Part shown: positions 34,589 through 46,988 of the stretch, piece by piece
How positions within the stretch are numbered: the first letter of the stretch is position 1
Layout of the letters: each line of letters opens with the position of its first letter
Source: Flaveria trinervia
Lineage: Eukaryota > Streptophyta > Magnoliopsida > Asterales > Asteraceae
Assembly (NCBI GenBank): GCA_025506515.1
Contig: CM046453.1
Span: 27,889,882-27,953,881, forward strand
Direction: 5' to 3'
Length of the DNA stretch: 64,000 bases
Made by a program: the position numbers and the translations under genes
Notes under the pieces: generated by a model
Seen by the model: the letters and a program-made list of their open reading frames with translations, nothing else
Database searches by the model: none
Told to the model about the DNA's origin: nothing

Positions 34589-36724
34589 TGTAAGGCCCCG
34601 TTTCCGGGACGCTCATAGTTGGATCATCATCGCACATAAAATATATAATTACATTTGCCTTAGGAAAATATTACGGCGGAAACATTCAAAAATGACATCT
34701 CATTTCATTATAAAAACTTTTGCCAAATAATACAGCGTCAATCAGTTACAAAATACATTGTTGCATTACATCACAAAACATTAAATGAGTGGATGCCATC
34801 CCAAAAGAGCTGAGTAGCCGCCTCGTGCCATCCTCAACAATCATTACCTGCCAACTGGAAACACATCAAAGTCAGCGTTGCTGAGTGAGTTCTAGTTTTA
34901 TAAAATAAAACATACTTTCCTTTCGCTAAAACCGTTCTTTTCTTTCATGCGATCATACATCGTACGTACACATAGGTAATATCATTATTATCTTCTTCAT
35001 TCGTTCATTCGTCTTTACATCTTTTCTTGTGCATCGAATATCTTCCGTACCAATACCATATGCTACACCCTAAACTATTTAACTACTGGCCGAAGTCTAT
35101 AAATAAACAGCTAAACATGGTGCCACAGTACTAGAAGTAAGCGGTAGAGGTTCTATATAAATGGTCGATCACAGAGAAGGTCCCGATGTGCATCCTCCGG
35201 GGTAGCGAACCCGCACACCGTTGGGCTAACATCTTTTAATGGTGTGTCCCGATATCCAATACTCCCAGGACTTTCAATACTATCATCATTCATTAATGCA
35301 TGCATTCATCATGTTCCACTTTTCATTATCTTCCACTTTACGTTATGTAATACTTCATTTCATTCATTATCATAACACATAAAGCCACAGGAAAGGTAAA
35401 CATACATCACAATAAGGAACATTAACATGCACAGTCATCACATCATACAGGGTAACATCATACATACATAACATGCATCATGCATAAACATGCAACATCA
35501 TCATCATTATGCCCTACATGTTCTCTAAGGCCTTAATCGTCACCTTACATGAACTTATGGGAACCTTTATGTCAAAACTTACATCCGTACTTTCTCCCAA
35601 AAGTTAGAAGCTAAACTACACTTCTCCTCGGGTGCAACAGCCCTATTTGGGCGTATGGACACTCTCCAGTCGCATGGCCTCCATGCAACTGGCCCTTCAT
35701 TCGGGTGACTAGCCCTTCATTCAGGTGACTAGTCCTTCATTCGGGTGATTGGACCTTCATTCAGGTGACTGGACCTTCATTCGGGTGACTGGAGCTTCAT
35801 TCGGGTGACTAGACCTTCATTCGGGTGACTAGACCTTCATTCGGGTGACTGGACCTTCATTCGGGTGACTGGACCTTCATTCGGGTGACTGGACCTTCAT
35901 TCGTGTGACTGGAACTTCATTCGGGTGGCTGGACCTTCATTCGGGTGACTGGACCTTCATTCGGGTGACTGGACCTTCATTCGGGTGACTAGACCTTCAT
36001 TCGGGTGACTGGACCTTCATTCGGGTGACTGGACCTTCATTCAGGTGACTAGACCTTCATTCGGGTGGCCAGACCTTCATTCGGGTGACTGGACCTCAAT
36101 CGCCCCCTATTCGGCCGTATGGCCTTCATTCGGCCTCCAATCGGTCGCTTAACCCTAGCTAATGCAGAATGTAGTTCATCCCAACTGCAGCCGACGGTTT
36201 TCAGCCTCCAAACTCATCTAAACCCATTTTGAGCTCAAATCGACCATCCTAAACTTTAGGTATGCATACCACATCACCATTCAAGCACACACAAGCTCAC
36301 AATCAAGACTCAAATGCATCATACACATACATACTCATACACAAACGGGTCAAGCATACACACACATGAAAACCCGATTTCAGATGTGTTCCAGCCCTAA
36401 AATCATTTGAAAACAAGTAAAAGAGGGGTCCTAGAACTCACACAAATGACTACGACGAGAAAATCTTCAATTTGACTCGCTTCTCAACGATTTTGGCTAC
36501 TCGAACCAACCCGAACCAACATTTTCCTCTTTTCTCTTCTTTCTCTCTTCTCTTCTTGATGGCTGACTTTAGTGAGTGTGGGGAGAGGGTAAGGGTTGCC
36601 CTCTCCCTTAAATACTCCCACTCACCCGTCTTTCTTTCGTTGGCGAGTTTGGTCTCTCGACTTTGAGCTTTATTTCTTTTTCTCCTTTCGTCGGCTTCAA
36701 AATAAATAAATACCGGGTGTTACA
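34589..36724 (-). mobile_element. Ty3/gypsy element, left (3') LTR
   Basis: 2136 bp. On the minus strand it starts TGTAACACCCGG next to the polypurine tract AAGGGGGGTGGACT (36725-36738) and ends CGGGGCCTTACA. It contains a 20-unit minisatellite (35697-36096). A TATA-like GTATTTAAGG lies at about 36608-36616 (minus), so here the repeat array is downstream of the likely start site, unlike the copia LTRs. It inserted into TE-3 gag. Confidence 0.85.
35697..36110. repeat. 20-bp minisatellite in gypsy LTR (20 units)
   Basis: TTCATTCGGGTGACTGGACC repeated every 20 bp without period slips from 35697, 20 starts in all, with point variants (TCAGG, AGACC, GGAAC). The equivalent array in the other LTR (47453) has 23. 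Confidence 0.97.
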
Positions 36725-36763
36725 AGTCCACCCCCCTTAAATAGGTTTCGTCCCCGAAACCTG

Positions 36764-37885
36764 TTATCCCTCAAACAAACATGGATAATGTTGTCTCATT
36801 TCTTCCTCAGTCTCCCACGTTGACTCGGATCCCTTCGTGCGCTTCCACCGTACACGCACTAGGGGAACCACTTTATTTCTCATCTTCTTCTCTTTTCGAT
36901 TGACAATTGCCACTGGTTGCTCCACATAATTGAGACATTCGTCCACTTCGATATCCTCGAGTGGAACAATCATGTCTTCATCAACTAAGCACTTTCTCAG
37001 ATGAGATATATGGAATGTCGGGTGAATTCCACTTAACTCATCCGGTAACTCCAATCAATAGGCCACCTCTCCTACTCGAGCGATTATTCGGAAAGGGCCT
37101 ATATACCTTGGGCTCAACTTGTCCCGCCTCCTAAATCGAATGATACCCTTCCAAGGTGAGACCTTCAACATAACTTGGTCACCCACCTGGAACTCAATCG
37201 GCCTGCGTCTTTTATCAGCATACGACTTCTCTCTATCTTTGGCTACCTTCATAAAAGCTTTAATCTTCTCAAGCTTCTCAGTCGTAGCCTCGATTACCTC
37301 GACACTCCCTAATTTCTTCTGACCAATATCACCCCAACAAACGGGTGTTCTGCATCTCTTACCGTATAGCATCTCATATGGTGGCATACCAATGCTGCCA
37401 TGGTAGCTGCTGTTGTATGAGAATTGGGCTAACGGTAGGTGGTCATCCAACATCCCCCGAAATCAATCACACATGCCCAAAGCATGTCTTCCAATGTCTA
37501 AATGGTCCTTCTGACTGGCCATCAGTTTAGGGATGATAAGCCGTGCTAATATGTAACCTCATCCCCATAGCGTCATGGAATTTCTTCAAAATTTAGATGT
37601 AAATTGGTGTCGCAATCAGACACAATAGACACCGGCACACCATGACAAGTTACAATTTCCTTGATGAACAGATCAGCCAACCTCTCAGATGAATATTTCT
37701 TTCCTTTCTTTCCCCTTCTCGTACAACCTTGATGACTTCAGTCACTACAGATAGCAAGATCATCTGCATGATTTGATGAACTTTTTCAACCACCGCCTCT
37801 TTCTCTGAGGCCCTAAGATTCGCACTCTCATCACCACCCTCAGGGTGAGGGGTTTCGGGTTCCTCATGAACCACCTTTTCAAACT
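36764..37885 (-). pseudogene. Gypsy integrase C-terminus and chromodomain-like tail, internally deleted
   Basis: 37453-37055: DHLPLAQFSYNSSYHGSIGM, PPYEMLYGKRCRTPVCWGDI, FQVGDQVMLKVSPWKGIIRF, PRYIGPFRIIARVGEVAY, the integrase C-terminal region with its GPY/F-type motif. After one stop, 37054-36764 has ELPDELSGIHPTFHISHLRK, VRVRWKRTKGSESTWETEEE and YPCLF, as in chromoviruses. Upstream, VPVSIVSDCDTN (about 37620) is integrase core. The next stretch (37874-37690, ETPHPEGGDESANLRASEKE) does not fit integrase and may be gag or leader, so RT and protease seem deleted. It ends at the copia insertion. Confidence 0.75.
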
Positions 37886-38803
37886 TGTTGGGTTTTGTAG
37901 ATGTAAATCAAAGACATATTAACTATTAACATGTAAAACGCAGCGGATTTTCAGTTCAAATAAGGTTTATGTATCATATACATATGTTAAAGCAAAACCC
38001 AAAACAAGGATCTTATTATATGGAATAACACACTATCACAACATACATATATCAACCATATATACTACCTTTAGAAACATGGAATGGAGGCTAGGAGATG
38101 ATGTTGAATGTCAAGACTTCAAAGTAGAAATCCTCAAGAGATGATACCCCAAGCTTCCTCCAAACACCCACTTGCTAGGTCTTGCAACACCAACCTCAAA
38201 GACACTCTTGAGGATCGATTTTTCCAGCCAAACAACACTTGTTTTAAGCTGGAAATTGCTTCTATTTTCTGCTCCAAAATCCGAATTCTATGGAGAGATT
38301 AGAGAGAAATTCCTTTTCTATGTGTGTGTGAGAGAAGGTGTATTCTTGGAAGAGTGTTGTAATGAATAAAAATTGCAAGGACCAAGATGTACATCAAGAG
38401 GCTTGCAAGCCCCAAGGGCGGCCGAAAAAGGACCTTGGAGGGTCCCTCTCATTTTTGAATTTTTATCCAAAAAACACCCTTGCACTCTATTGATTTTATA
38501 AGATTAAAACCCTTTTATCTTATAAAATTAATACACTTTTGTTTAATATTATTTAACCAACTTAAATAATAGAAACAAGTAATTTCTCATGAACAATTAT
38601 CCATATAATGATGTTCATTATCAAAAGCAATGTTTTAGAAAACCCGGTTTCTATGTTGGTGCTTATATTTATTTGTTTGATCTTATCAACGAATAAATAT
38701 TTATCGGTGTTTGTTTTGCTTGTTATTGGGTATGACCCGACTTGGATCATATCACACTAGCCACATCAATTTAGTATGTATCTTGGGCAGATCAAATCCT
38801 TCA
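37886..38803 (-). mobile_element. Copia 3' LTR
   Basis: 918 bp; plus-strand edges TGTTGGGTTTTGTAGATG and GATCAAATCCTTCA. Polypurine tract AAGTGGGAGAT (minus) at 38804-38814. Confidence 0.88.
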
Positions 38804-39570
38804 ATCTCCCACTTGCACAAGATTCATAGAGAATTGATGCAAGTAGCAAATAACGCCTAGCAACGGTTTGCTACCCCTAATGTATATGACTAAGTGCCAT
38901 TCAATAACATCATCCCTTTCAAGTACCCTACTTGAATATGATTTAGGTGAATAAATCATTTATCCTTTTGTTATAGATGTCATGTTAAATCCTAGAGACA
39001 TAGAATTGTCATTCTCCGTTGATTTAACTTTAACAGGCCTTAGACATCTAACTCTTAACGAATAAGAGGAACAAATTCCATCTTGACTACATACGTCTCT
39101 CACAATCACCTTATATTATACCCGAACTCAGCCTTATGTACTGCCAATATTCAGAACAGCAAAGAACTAACTTAAAGTACAATACTTGGTGAATATCAAG
39201 ACCCAATATGTATCTCAGGTATGAGGATACAATGATATTCGCCTTTACTCAATATCTCTTATGACTAATCACAAAGATTCCATGCAGAAATAATTGAGAG
39301 CGGGTCAGTCCAATATCCATATCCCATAGATATCAATGAACCTGGTAGCAACGTCTTGCTCTATATTCATACTTAGTGAATATCAACCAATCCAAGTTCA
39401 TTATAGTCTTACATTCATAGTTGTTCCCACAAGTACGATCGACTACGGACGTTTTAGAATAACTTACTTATTCACGGATTTAAACATGTTAAAATAGAAG
39501 AACAAATGAAAATTATAACCATATAATTAAGTCAAATTACATAAGTTCCAATATCCAATACAAAATTTGA
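38804..39570 (-). other. Copia 3' untranslated region and polypurine tract
   Basis: No gene. About 760 bp from the pol stop (39571) to the LTR, unusually long for a small copia element. The duplicate is 45921 to about 46680. Confidence 0.7.
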
Positions 39571-40890
39571 TCAAGTCCAATTACTAGAATATCGAAGTCC
39601 TAAGGCCCAAGTATGACTTTCATGCTTTGACCTGTCTAGGAGCTTCGTGAATGGATCCGCAATGTTTTGATCGGTGTGAACTTTGCGAATACATATCTTT
39701 CCCTTTTCAACTTCATCCCTAATGTAGTTGAATCTCCGTTCAATGTGCCGAGTCTTTTGATGAGCACGAGGTTCCTTGATTTGAGCAATCGCGCCCTCGT
39801 TGTCACAAAAGATCTCTAGGGGGTCTTGAATGGTAGCAACGACCCCTAGATCAGCAATGAACTTCCTAAGCCACGCAGCTTCTTGAGCTGCCAGTGAAGC
39901 GGCGATGTATTCAGATTCTGTTGTAGATAATGCCACTACATCTTGCTTTGAGCTCTTCCAAGAGACCGCTCCTCCATTCATAATGAAGACATATCCCGAC
40001 TGTGATCGAGAATCATCTCGATCAGTTTGGAAACTTGCATCTGTGTAACCCTTTACCACGAGCTCCTCCTCACCAGATCCATATATTAAGAACATGTCCT
40101 TAGTGTTCCTAAGGTATTTCAAAATACTTTTAACAGCCATCCAATGACTATTACCAGGATTCTGCTGATATCTGCTTGTCATACTTAGAGCATATGACAC
40201 GTCCGGCCTAGTACATATCATTGCATACATGATGGATCCTATAGCAGACGCATATGGGACTCCACTCATTCTTTCTTGTTCAACCTTTGAACTAGGGCAT
40301 TGAGATGAGCTCAATATAGTCCCCTTTTGAATAGGTACCAGACCTTTCTTAGAATTCTCCATCTTGAACCTTTTCAAGATCTTATCAATGTATGCACTTT
40401 GGTTTAAACCTATCAGTCGTCTTGATCTATCCCTATAGATCTTTATACCCAAAATATAGGTGGCTTCACCAAGATCTTTAATGGAAAAACATCTTCCAAG
40501 CCAGGCTTTTACACCATCCAAGGTTGGAATGTCGTTTCCAAATAGTAAAATGTCATCAACATATAATACAAGGAAGGTGATAGTGCTCCCACTAGCTTTC
40601 TTATATACACAGGCTTCATCAGCGTTTTTGATGAAGCCAAATTTCTTTACTTCATCATCAAAACGGTGATTCCAGCTTCTTGATGCTTGTTTCAATCCAT
40701 AGATTGACTTCTTTAACTTGCATACCTTTTCAGGATGTTTTGGATCGACAAAACCTTCAGGCTGTTTCATATGGACATCTTCCTCAAGATATCCATTAAG
40801 GAAAGCGGTTTTGACGTCCATTTGCCATATCTCATAGTCATAATATGCTGCTATGGCAAATAATATCCTAATAGACTTTAGCATTGCCAC
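39571..40890 (-). pseudogene. Copia reverse transcriptase and RNase H (439 codons open)
   Basis: Opens within RT at AMLKSIRILFAIAAYYDYEI, then WQMDVKTAFLNGYLEEDVHM, KLKKSIYGLKQASRSWNHRF, FLVLYVDDILLFGNDI with the catalytic Asp pair, KDLGEATYILGIKIYRDRSR, IGSIMYAMICTRPDVSYALS, GYTDASFQTDRDDSRSQSGY, SKQDVVALSTTESEYIAASL and HIERRFNYIRDEVEKGKICI. All RT and RNase H signatures are intact. It is separated from the upstream pol frame only by a 1-nt frameshift at about 40880-40890. Confidence 0.93.
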
Positions 40891-42962
40891 AGGTGAAAAG
40901 GTTTCATCATAATCAACCCTTGAGTTTGAGTGAAACCTTTTGCTACAAGTCTAGCTTTATAGGTATCCAAGTTTCCATGCATATCGGTTTTCTTCTTGAA
41001 AACCCACTTACTCCCAACTATCTTGGACTTAAGAGGTGGTGTAACCAATTCCCAGACTTGGTTATCATACATGGATTGCATCTCAACGTTCATGGCTTCT
41101 TGCCATTTGTCACAATCAGGTTTTGACATTGCATCTTGGTATGTGGTTGGTTCATCTGAATCTACCACATAGCATCCATCCATGAAAAATCCATATCTCT
41201 CAGGAGGAACACTAATTCTACCAGATCTGCGAACGTTTTGTGTATTTTGATCATCCATATGATCATTCTCAACATCCTCATGTTGATTGCTAGTATTAAC
41301 CAATTGTGTATCTTCTTGTGAATCATGAACCTCTTCAAGTTCCACTGTTCTTCCGCTAGTTTCTTCCAAAAGAAACTTAGTTTCCAAGAACTCTGCCTTT
41401 CGAGCAATAAACACTTTCTGCTCTGTCGGATCATAGAAATAATATCCAATACAATCTCTAGGATATCCGATGAAGATACACTTCGTGGATCGCCCTTCCA
41501 GTTTGTTCTGAGTGTATTGCTTAGGATAAGCTTCACACCCCCAAACTTTCAAATATGATAATGATGGAACCCTTCCATGCCATACTTCGAAAGGTGTCCT
41601 TTCCACTTTCTTGGTTGGGGCCATATTTAAAATACGGGCCGCGGAGAGCAACGCGAAACCCCAAAATGACAGAGGTAGTGTACTTCTAGCCATCATAGAT
41701 CGAACCATATCCAATAGAGTTCGATTCCTCCTCTCAGACACACCATTATGTTGTGGTGTTCCAGGTGGAGTTAGTTGTGAGACAATCCCACAACTTCTAA
41801 GATACTCTTGAAATTCACTACTTAGGTATTCACCTCCTCTATCTGTGCGAAGAACCTTGACCGTTTTGTTGAGTTGATTTTCAACTTCATTCTTGAATAT
41901 TTTGAACATTTCAAAAGATTCATGTTTGTGTCTTAACAAGTACACATACCCATAACGACTATAATCATCGGTAAAGGTAATGAAGTATCTTTCACCATTC
42001 CTAGTCATTGGTTTAAAAGGTCCACATACATCCGAATGTATGATCCCTAATAAATCTTTCGCCCTTTCATTAGTCCCACTAAAAGGGGCCTTTGTCATTT
42101 TACCTTGTAAGCAAGACTCGCACACATCGAATGAATCATTTTCATTGGTTTTCAAAAGACCATTCTTTTGAAGTTTATGCATACGATTCTTATTTATGTG
42201 TCCAAGGCGACAATGCCAAAGATAGGAATCACTCAAATCTAATTTGAGCCTTTTGGTGGTTGCTTGGTACATTGAGCTATCATATGTTGTGTTATCATGA
42301 ACCAATTCATAAATACCATTACAAGGAATAGCCTTAAAATAAAACACATGATTCAAAGTAACATGAATATCATTGTCAACAAATTTGAAATCATAATCAT
42401 ATTGTCTTAAACGGGAAACAGAAATGATGTTCCTAGTCAAACTAGGAGCATACAAAATATTCTTTAAAATAACTTCCAAACCACTTGGAAGCTTCAAAAC
42501 ATAGTCTCCTTGGGCTTCCACATGAACCTTTGCACCATTGCCCATGAAGAGACTAACTTCCCCTTTTGAATAATGTTTACTTCTTTTGAACCCCTGCAAC
42601 AAATTGCAAATATGAGTTCCACATCCGGTATCTAATACCCATGTGTTAGAAGAAATTACATTTAGCTCAAAATGTATCATAAAGATTGTACCTGAGGTTT
42701 GCCCGTCCCTCTTCGACCTCAACGCTTTGAGATAGACCGGACAATTGCGTTTCCAATGGCCTACCTCACCACACTCAAAACAAGGGTCATCTTGAGCAAC
42801 CTTTTGCTTCTTTTCTTTTGGTTTGGGGGGTTCCATTTTTGCTTTTCCCTTTCCCTTGACGTGCCCCTTCCCTTTGGCAACGCTTGCCTTAGGGTTGGGG
42901 AGGTGCCTCTTCCTACTACCTCCTTCATTGATCGTAAGGACCGGCAGAACCTTTCTACCCAT
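40878..42962 (-). pseudogene. Copia Gag-Pol: zinc knuckle, protease, integrase, RT start (694 codons open)
   Basis: In order: a Lys-rich stretch, knuckle CFECGEVGHWKRNC (about residues 62-75), protease VLDTGCGTHICN (D-T-G), pre-integrase LWHCRLGHINKNRMHKL with CESCLQGK, integrase with IHSDVCGPF, VLRTDRGGEY and NGVSERRNRTLLD (complete DDE triad), C-terminal VWGCEAYPKQYTQNKLEGRS and GYPRDCIGYYFYDP, then RT with WQEAMNVEMQSMYDNQVWEL, GSKWVFKKKTDMHG and YKARLVAKGFTQTQG, where a frameshift moves to the next frame. Only the junctions to gag (about 42965) and RT (about 40885) are broken. Confidence 0.93.
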
Positions 42963-42964
42963 GC

Positions 42965-43573
42965 CCGCCTCGGCCGTTTTAGCATTGAATGAAGCTCACC
43001 AATGCTCTTGTCCCAACCATTCATGTTATAGTTCATAACAAAACTATCAAACTTCTTTGATAGAGAGTTGAGGATCAAATCCGTTGCCAACTCGTTGGAC
43101 ACACGACAGTTAAGCCTTTCGAGGCGATCAATGTGGCTCTTCATCTTAAGAACGTAGGATGACACCGATTGGGTCTCGTCCATCCGACATGCATGGAGCG
43201 CTCGAACCGTTTCGAAGCGCTCTACCCTTGATTGTTGTTGGAACATTTCCTTCAACTGGGTGATCATGTCAAAGGCATTGTGGTTTTCAAAGTCCTTTTG
43301 CAAGTCGGGAATCATACTCGCTAGCATGAGACATGAGACTTGCACGGAGTCCTCGGTGTACTTGACCCACTCGGCAAAGGCCTCAACGTCACTCTCATCG
43401 GGTTGATCGGGAATGGATCGTCTAACACATGGACTTCTTTTCTTGCTTGAGAACTATTCTCAAGTTTCGATACCAATCCATGAAGTTCCCATGGTTTAGA
43501 CGTTCCTTTTCGAGGATCGTTCTTAGTGATAGGTTATGGACGGTCGGGATAGCGTTGTGTGTTGTTAGCCATC
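42965..43573 (-). pseudogene. Copia gag
   Basis: Starts ATG at about 43573 (MANNTQRYPDRP) followed by a stop, and after a frame change LEKERLNHGNFMDWYRNLRI. The main frame (43345 on) has VSCLMLASMIPDLQKDFENH, AFDMITQLKEMFQQQSRVER, ALHACRMDETQSVSSYVLKM and FDSFVMNYNMNGWDKSIGEL. A 1-nt shift at about 42965 leads into the knuckle frame. Standard copia gag core. Confidence 0.85.
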
Positions 43574-45010
43574 TACAATATTACAAAGTTCAAATTTTAG
43601 TATTTCGATGTTTAAGCAATTTTTAATTATTAATACCCTTTTATGTCTCATAGACAATTAATAATTAAAACTAGAATCCAACGTTACATTTAAATATCGG
43701 TTAGGTGACCTTTATCCCTTTATAATTAACAAGGTAGTCAACGTTTTGGCAATTGTAACCCATTACAATTTCTAGTTTTTATGGGATCGTTTTAAACAAC
43801 TTATGTTTAGTTTGGCATGTTAATCCCATCAACACCGTTTGTACGTCATGCTTCGGTGATCCTAATGCATGATTTCCAAATCAAGTCGTCCTACTTAGAC
43901 ACACGTGTGATATCACTAATATAAGTGGTTAGGTGACCTTTATCCCACAAATATAGTAATTTCACCTCAACTTCTCAAGTTTCTACATTTATGGTTAGGT
44001 GACCTTTATCCATAAATAAGTTACAAGTGAATTGAGTGTTGTTTAAAAGGATGGTGTTAAACTTGTTTTAAAAAAAAAGGGGTTTTGAAGTTTCTAAAAC
44101 TTAGTTATAGAAAACTTTTATACCATACAACTTGTATGCATTCAAATGCATGGTATTATTTGAAAAAAATTTTAAGGTTCCTTTTAATAAAACCCATTTT
44201 TATTAAATCATTAACCCTTAATAAACTCATTTTATTAATCCATTTAATGATTATAAAGAACCATTTTTATGCTTGATGCGCCATAGTTGTTAAACTAGTT
44301 TGTCATTTTCAATCCAAACAAACACAACCAAGATAACCAAACAATCAACCAAACATAATATAATAAGTGCACAACCAAAGCCAATAATTTTGAACACACT
44401 TGCTTGCCATAACAAGTGTGGTTAAGGAGTCAATCCAAAGGTAAAACATGACACATTGTTGAGTTGATGAACTCCCACTTGAACTTGCATCCAAATGCTT
44501 CAAGTATGCCTTTTGTGTTGTGATTCCATCATCATCTTTAGGCTTCCTTTATGTGTTACAAAACAGCCCCCAAAAGCTTATTACATAGAAAAGGTCCTAA
44601 TACATTTTTCTAGTAAAATAAGATACAAGCTAATCTATTTATTACATACCAAATGAAATAAATAAATTACATATGCTTTATTACATCCAAATGAAACACA
44701 ATCACAAATAATCATCACAAGGTCATGGCTAGGCTTTGTGCACTTAGAACCACATCCAAACAAGTCCAAAACGATAATGTGGCATTTTAACCCAAGTTTT
44801 TGGCCAACACAAACAAGAACATGTGGGTTATGTCCAAACAAACAAACCATCATATGATCTATATTTTTCAAGATCTTTACATGCATATAAAGTAATATCT
44901 TGAAAACAAAGGGACTTCCATGTAAAGAATTTCCAGCCCACTTTTTAGAGAAAAAGGACCCGAAAATTTCATGTTGGAAGCCATCCATATAATCCGGCTC
45001 TAGATGCCAT
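43574..45010 (-). other. Copia 5' untranslated leader and primer binding site
   Basis: No gene. On the minus strand ATGGCATCTAGAGCCGG (45010-44994) follows the LTR and resembles the initiator tRNA-Met site TGGTATCAGAGCC with changes. The 1.4-kb leader contains GGTTAGGTGACCTTTATCC three times (about 43702, 43928 and 43991, plus strand). Confidence 0.75.
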
Positions 45011-45920
45011 TGTTGGGTTTTGTAGATGTAAATCAAAGACATATTAACTATTAACATGTAAAATGCAGTGGATTTTCAGTTCAAATAAGGGTTTATGTAT
45101 CATATACATATGTTAAAGCAAAACCCAAAACAAGGATCTTATTATATGGAATAACACACTATCACAACATACATATCAACATATATACTACCTTTAGAAT
45201 GGGGAATGGAGGCTAGGAGATGATGTTGAATGTCAAGACTTCAAAGTAGAAATCCTCAAAAGATGATACCCCAAGCTTCCTCCAAACACCCACTTGCTAG
45301 GTCTTGCAACACCAACCTCAAAGACACTCTTGAGGATCGATTTTTCCAGCAAACAACACTTGTTTTAAGCTGGAAATTGCTTCTATTTTCTGCTCCAAAA
45401 TCCGAATTCTATGGAGAGATTAGAGAGAAATTTCTTTTCTATGTGTGTGTGAGAGAAGGTGTATTCTTGGAAGAGTGTTGTAATGAATAAAAATTTCAAG
45501 GACCAAGATGTACATCAAGAGGCTTGCAAGCCCCAAGGGCGCCGAAAAAGGACCTTGGAGGGTCCCTCTCATTTTGAATTTTTATCAAAAAAACACCCTT
45601 GCACTCTATTGATTTTATAAGATTAAAACCTTTTATCTTATAAAATTAATACACTTTTGTTTAATATTATTTAAACAACTTAAATAATAGAAACAAGTAA
45701 TTTCTCATGAACAATTATCCATATAATGTTGTTCATTATCAAAAGCAATGTTTTAGAAAACCCGGTTTCTATGTTGGTGCTTATATTTATTTGTTTGATC
45801 TTATCAACGAATAAAATATTTATCGGTGTTTGTTTTGCTTGTTATTGGGTATGACCCGACTTGATCATATCACACTAGCCACATCAATTTAGTATGTATC
45901 TTGGGCAGATCAAATCTTCA
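45011..45920 (-). mobile_element. Copia LTR shared by two internal regions
   Basis: 910 bp, same ends as 37886-38803. It differs mainly by single-base indels (for example CAAATCTTCA against CAAATCCTTCA). Polypurine tract follows at 45921. Confidence 0.88.
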
Positions 45921-46988
45921 ATCTCCCACTTGCACAAGTCATAGAGAATTGATGCAAGCAGCAAATAACGCCTAGCAACGGTTTGCTACCCCTAATGTAT
46001 ATGACTAAGTGCCATTCAATAACATCATCCCTTTCAAGTACCCTACTTGAATATGATTTAGGTGAATAAATCATTTATCCTTTGTTATAGATGTCATGTT
46101 AAATCCTAGAGACATAGAATTGTCATTCTCCGTTGATTTAACTTTAACAGGCCTTAGACATCTAACTCTTAACGAATAAGAGGAACAAATTCCATCTTGA
46201 CTACATACGTCTCTCACAATCACCTTATATTATACCCGAACTCAGCCTTATGTACTGCCAATATTTCAGAACAGCAAAGAACTAACTTAAAGTACAATAC
46301 TTGGTGAATATCAAGACCCAATATGTATCTCAGGTATGAGGATACAATGATATTCGCCTTTACTCAATATCTCTTATGACTAATCAAAAGATTCCATGCA
46401 GAAATAATTGAGAGCGGGTCAGTCCAATATCCATATCCCATAGATATCAATGAACCTTGGTAGCAACGTCTTGCTCTATATTCATACTTAGTGAATATCA
46501 ACCAATCCAAGTTCATTATAGTCTTACACCACAAGTACGATCGACTACGGACGTTTTAGAATAACTTACTTATTCACGGATTTAAACATGTTAAAATAGA
46601 AGAACAAATGAAAATTATAACCATATAATTAAGTCAAATTACATAAGTTCCAATATCCAAATACAAAATTTGATCAAGTCCAATTACTAGAATATCGAAG
46701 TCCTAAGGCCCAAGTATGACTTTCATGCTTTGACCAGTCTAGGAGCTTCGTGAATGGATCCGCAATGTTTTGATCGGTGTGAACTTTGCGAATACATATC
46801 TTTCCCTTTTCAAATTCATCCCTAATGTAGTTGAATCTCCGTTCAATGTGCCGAGTCTTTTGATGAGCACGAGGTCCTTGATTTGAGCAATCGCGCCCTC
46901 GTTGTCACAAAAGATCTCTAGGGGGTCTTGAATGGTAGCAACGACCCCTAGATCAGCAATGAACTTCCTAAGCCACGCAGCTTCTTGA
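45921..46988 (-). pseudogene. Second copia internal fragment (3' UTR and RNase H end)
   Basis: Duplicate of 38804-39887. The coding part (46988 to about 46687) is the last 100 or so RNase H codons ending after the C-D-N-E-G-A region and HIERRFNYIRDE. Cut at CTTCTTGA (46988) by the join to the gypsy LTR. Confidence 0.85.

Larger units (their letters stand above)
37886..46988 (-). mobile_element. Ty1/copia element in tandem (LTR-internal-LTR-partial internal)
   Basis: In minus orientation: a truncated internal 3' end (46988-45921), an LTR (45920-45011), primer site and full internal region (45010-38804), and an LTR (38803-37886). Two internal regions share one LTR, a product of unequal recombination between copies, or of insertion and deletion. 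LTRs of 910 and 918 bp are almost identical, so this copia is among the younger insertions here. It sits inside the gypsy element; the gypsy DNA that should separate 46988 from the right LTR is missing. Confidence 0.85.

Noticed and set aside
35697..36110. Regular short repeats resembling a CRISPR array
   Set aside because: Units are contiguous 20-mers without unique spacers, inside a plant gypsy LTR. It is a minisatellite.
36472..36666. Plus-strand frame repeated at 48198-48522 (FSECGERVRVALSL)
   Set aside because: It is LTR sequence of the gypsy element, on the antisense strand, near its probable start site. No known protein.
38108..38369. Short plus-strand frames repeated at 45230-45490
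   Set aside because: They lie inside the two copia LTRs; the repetition reflects the LTR and not a gene.
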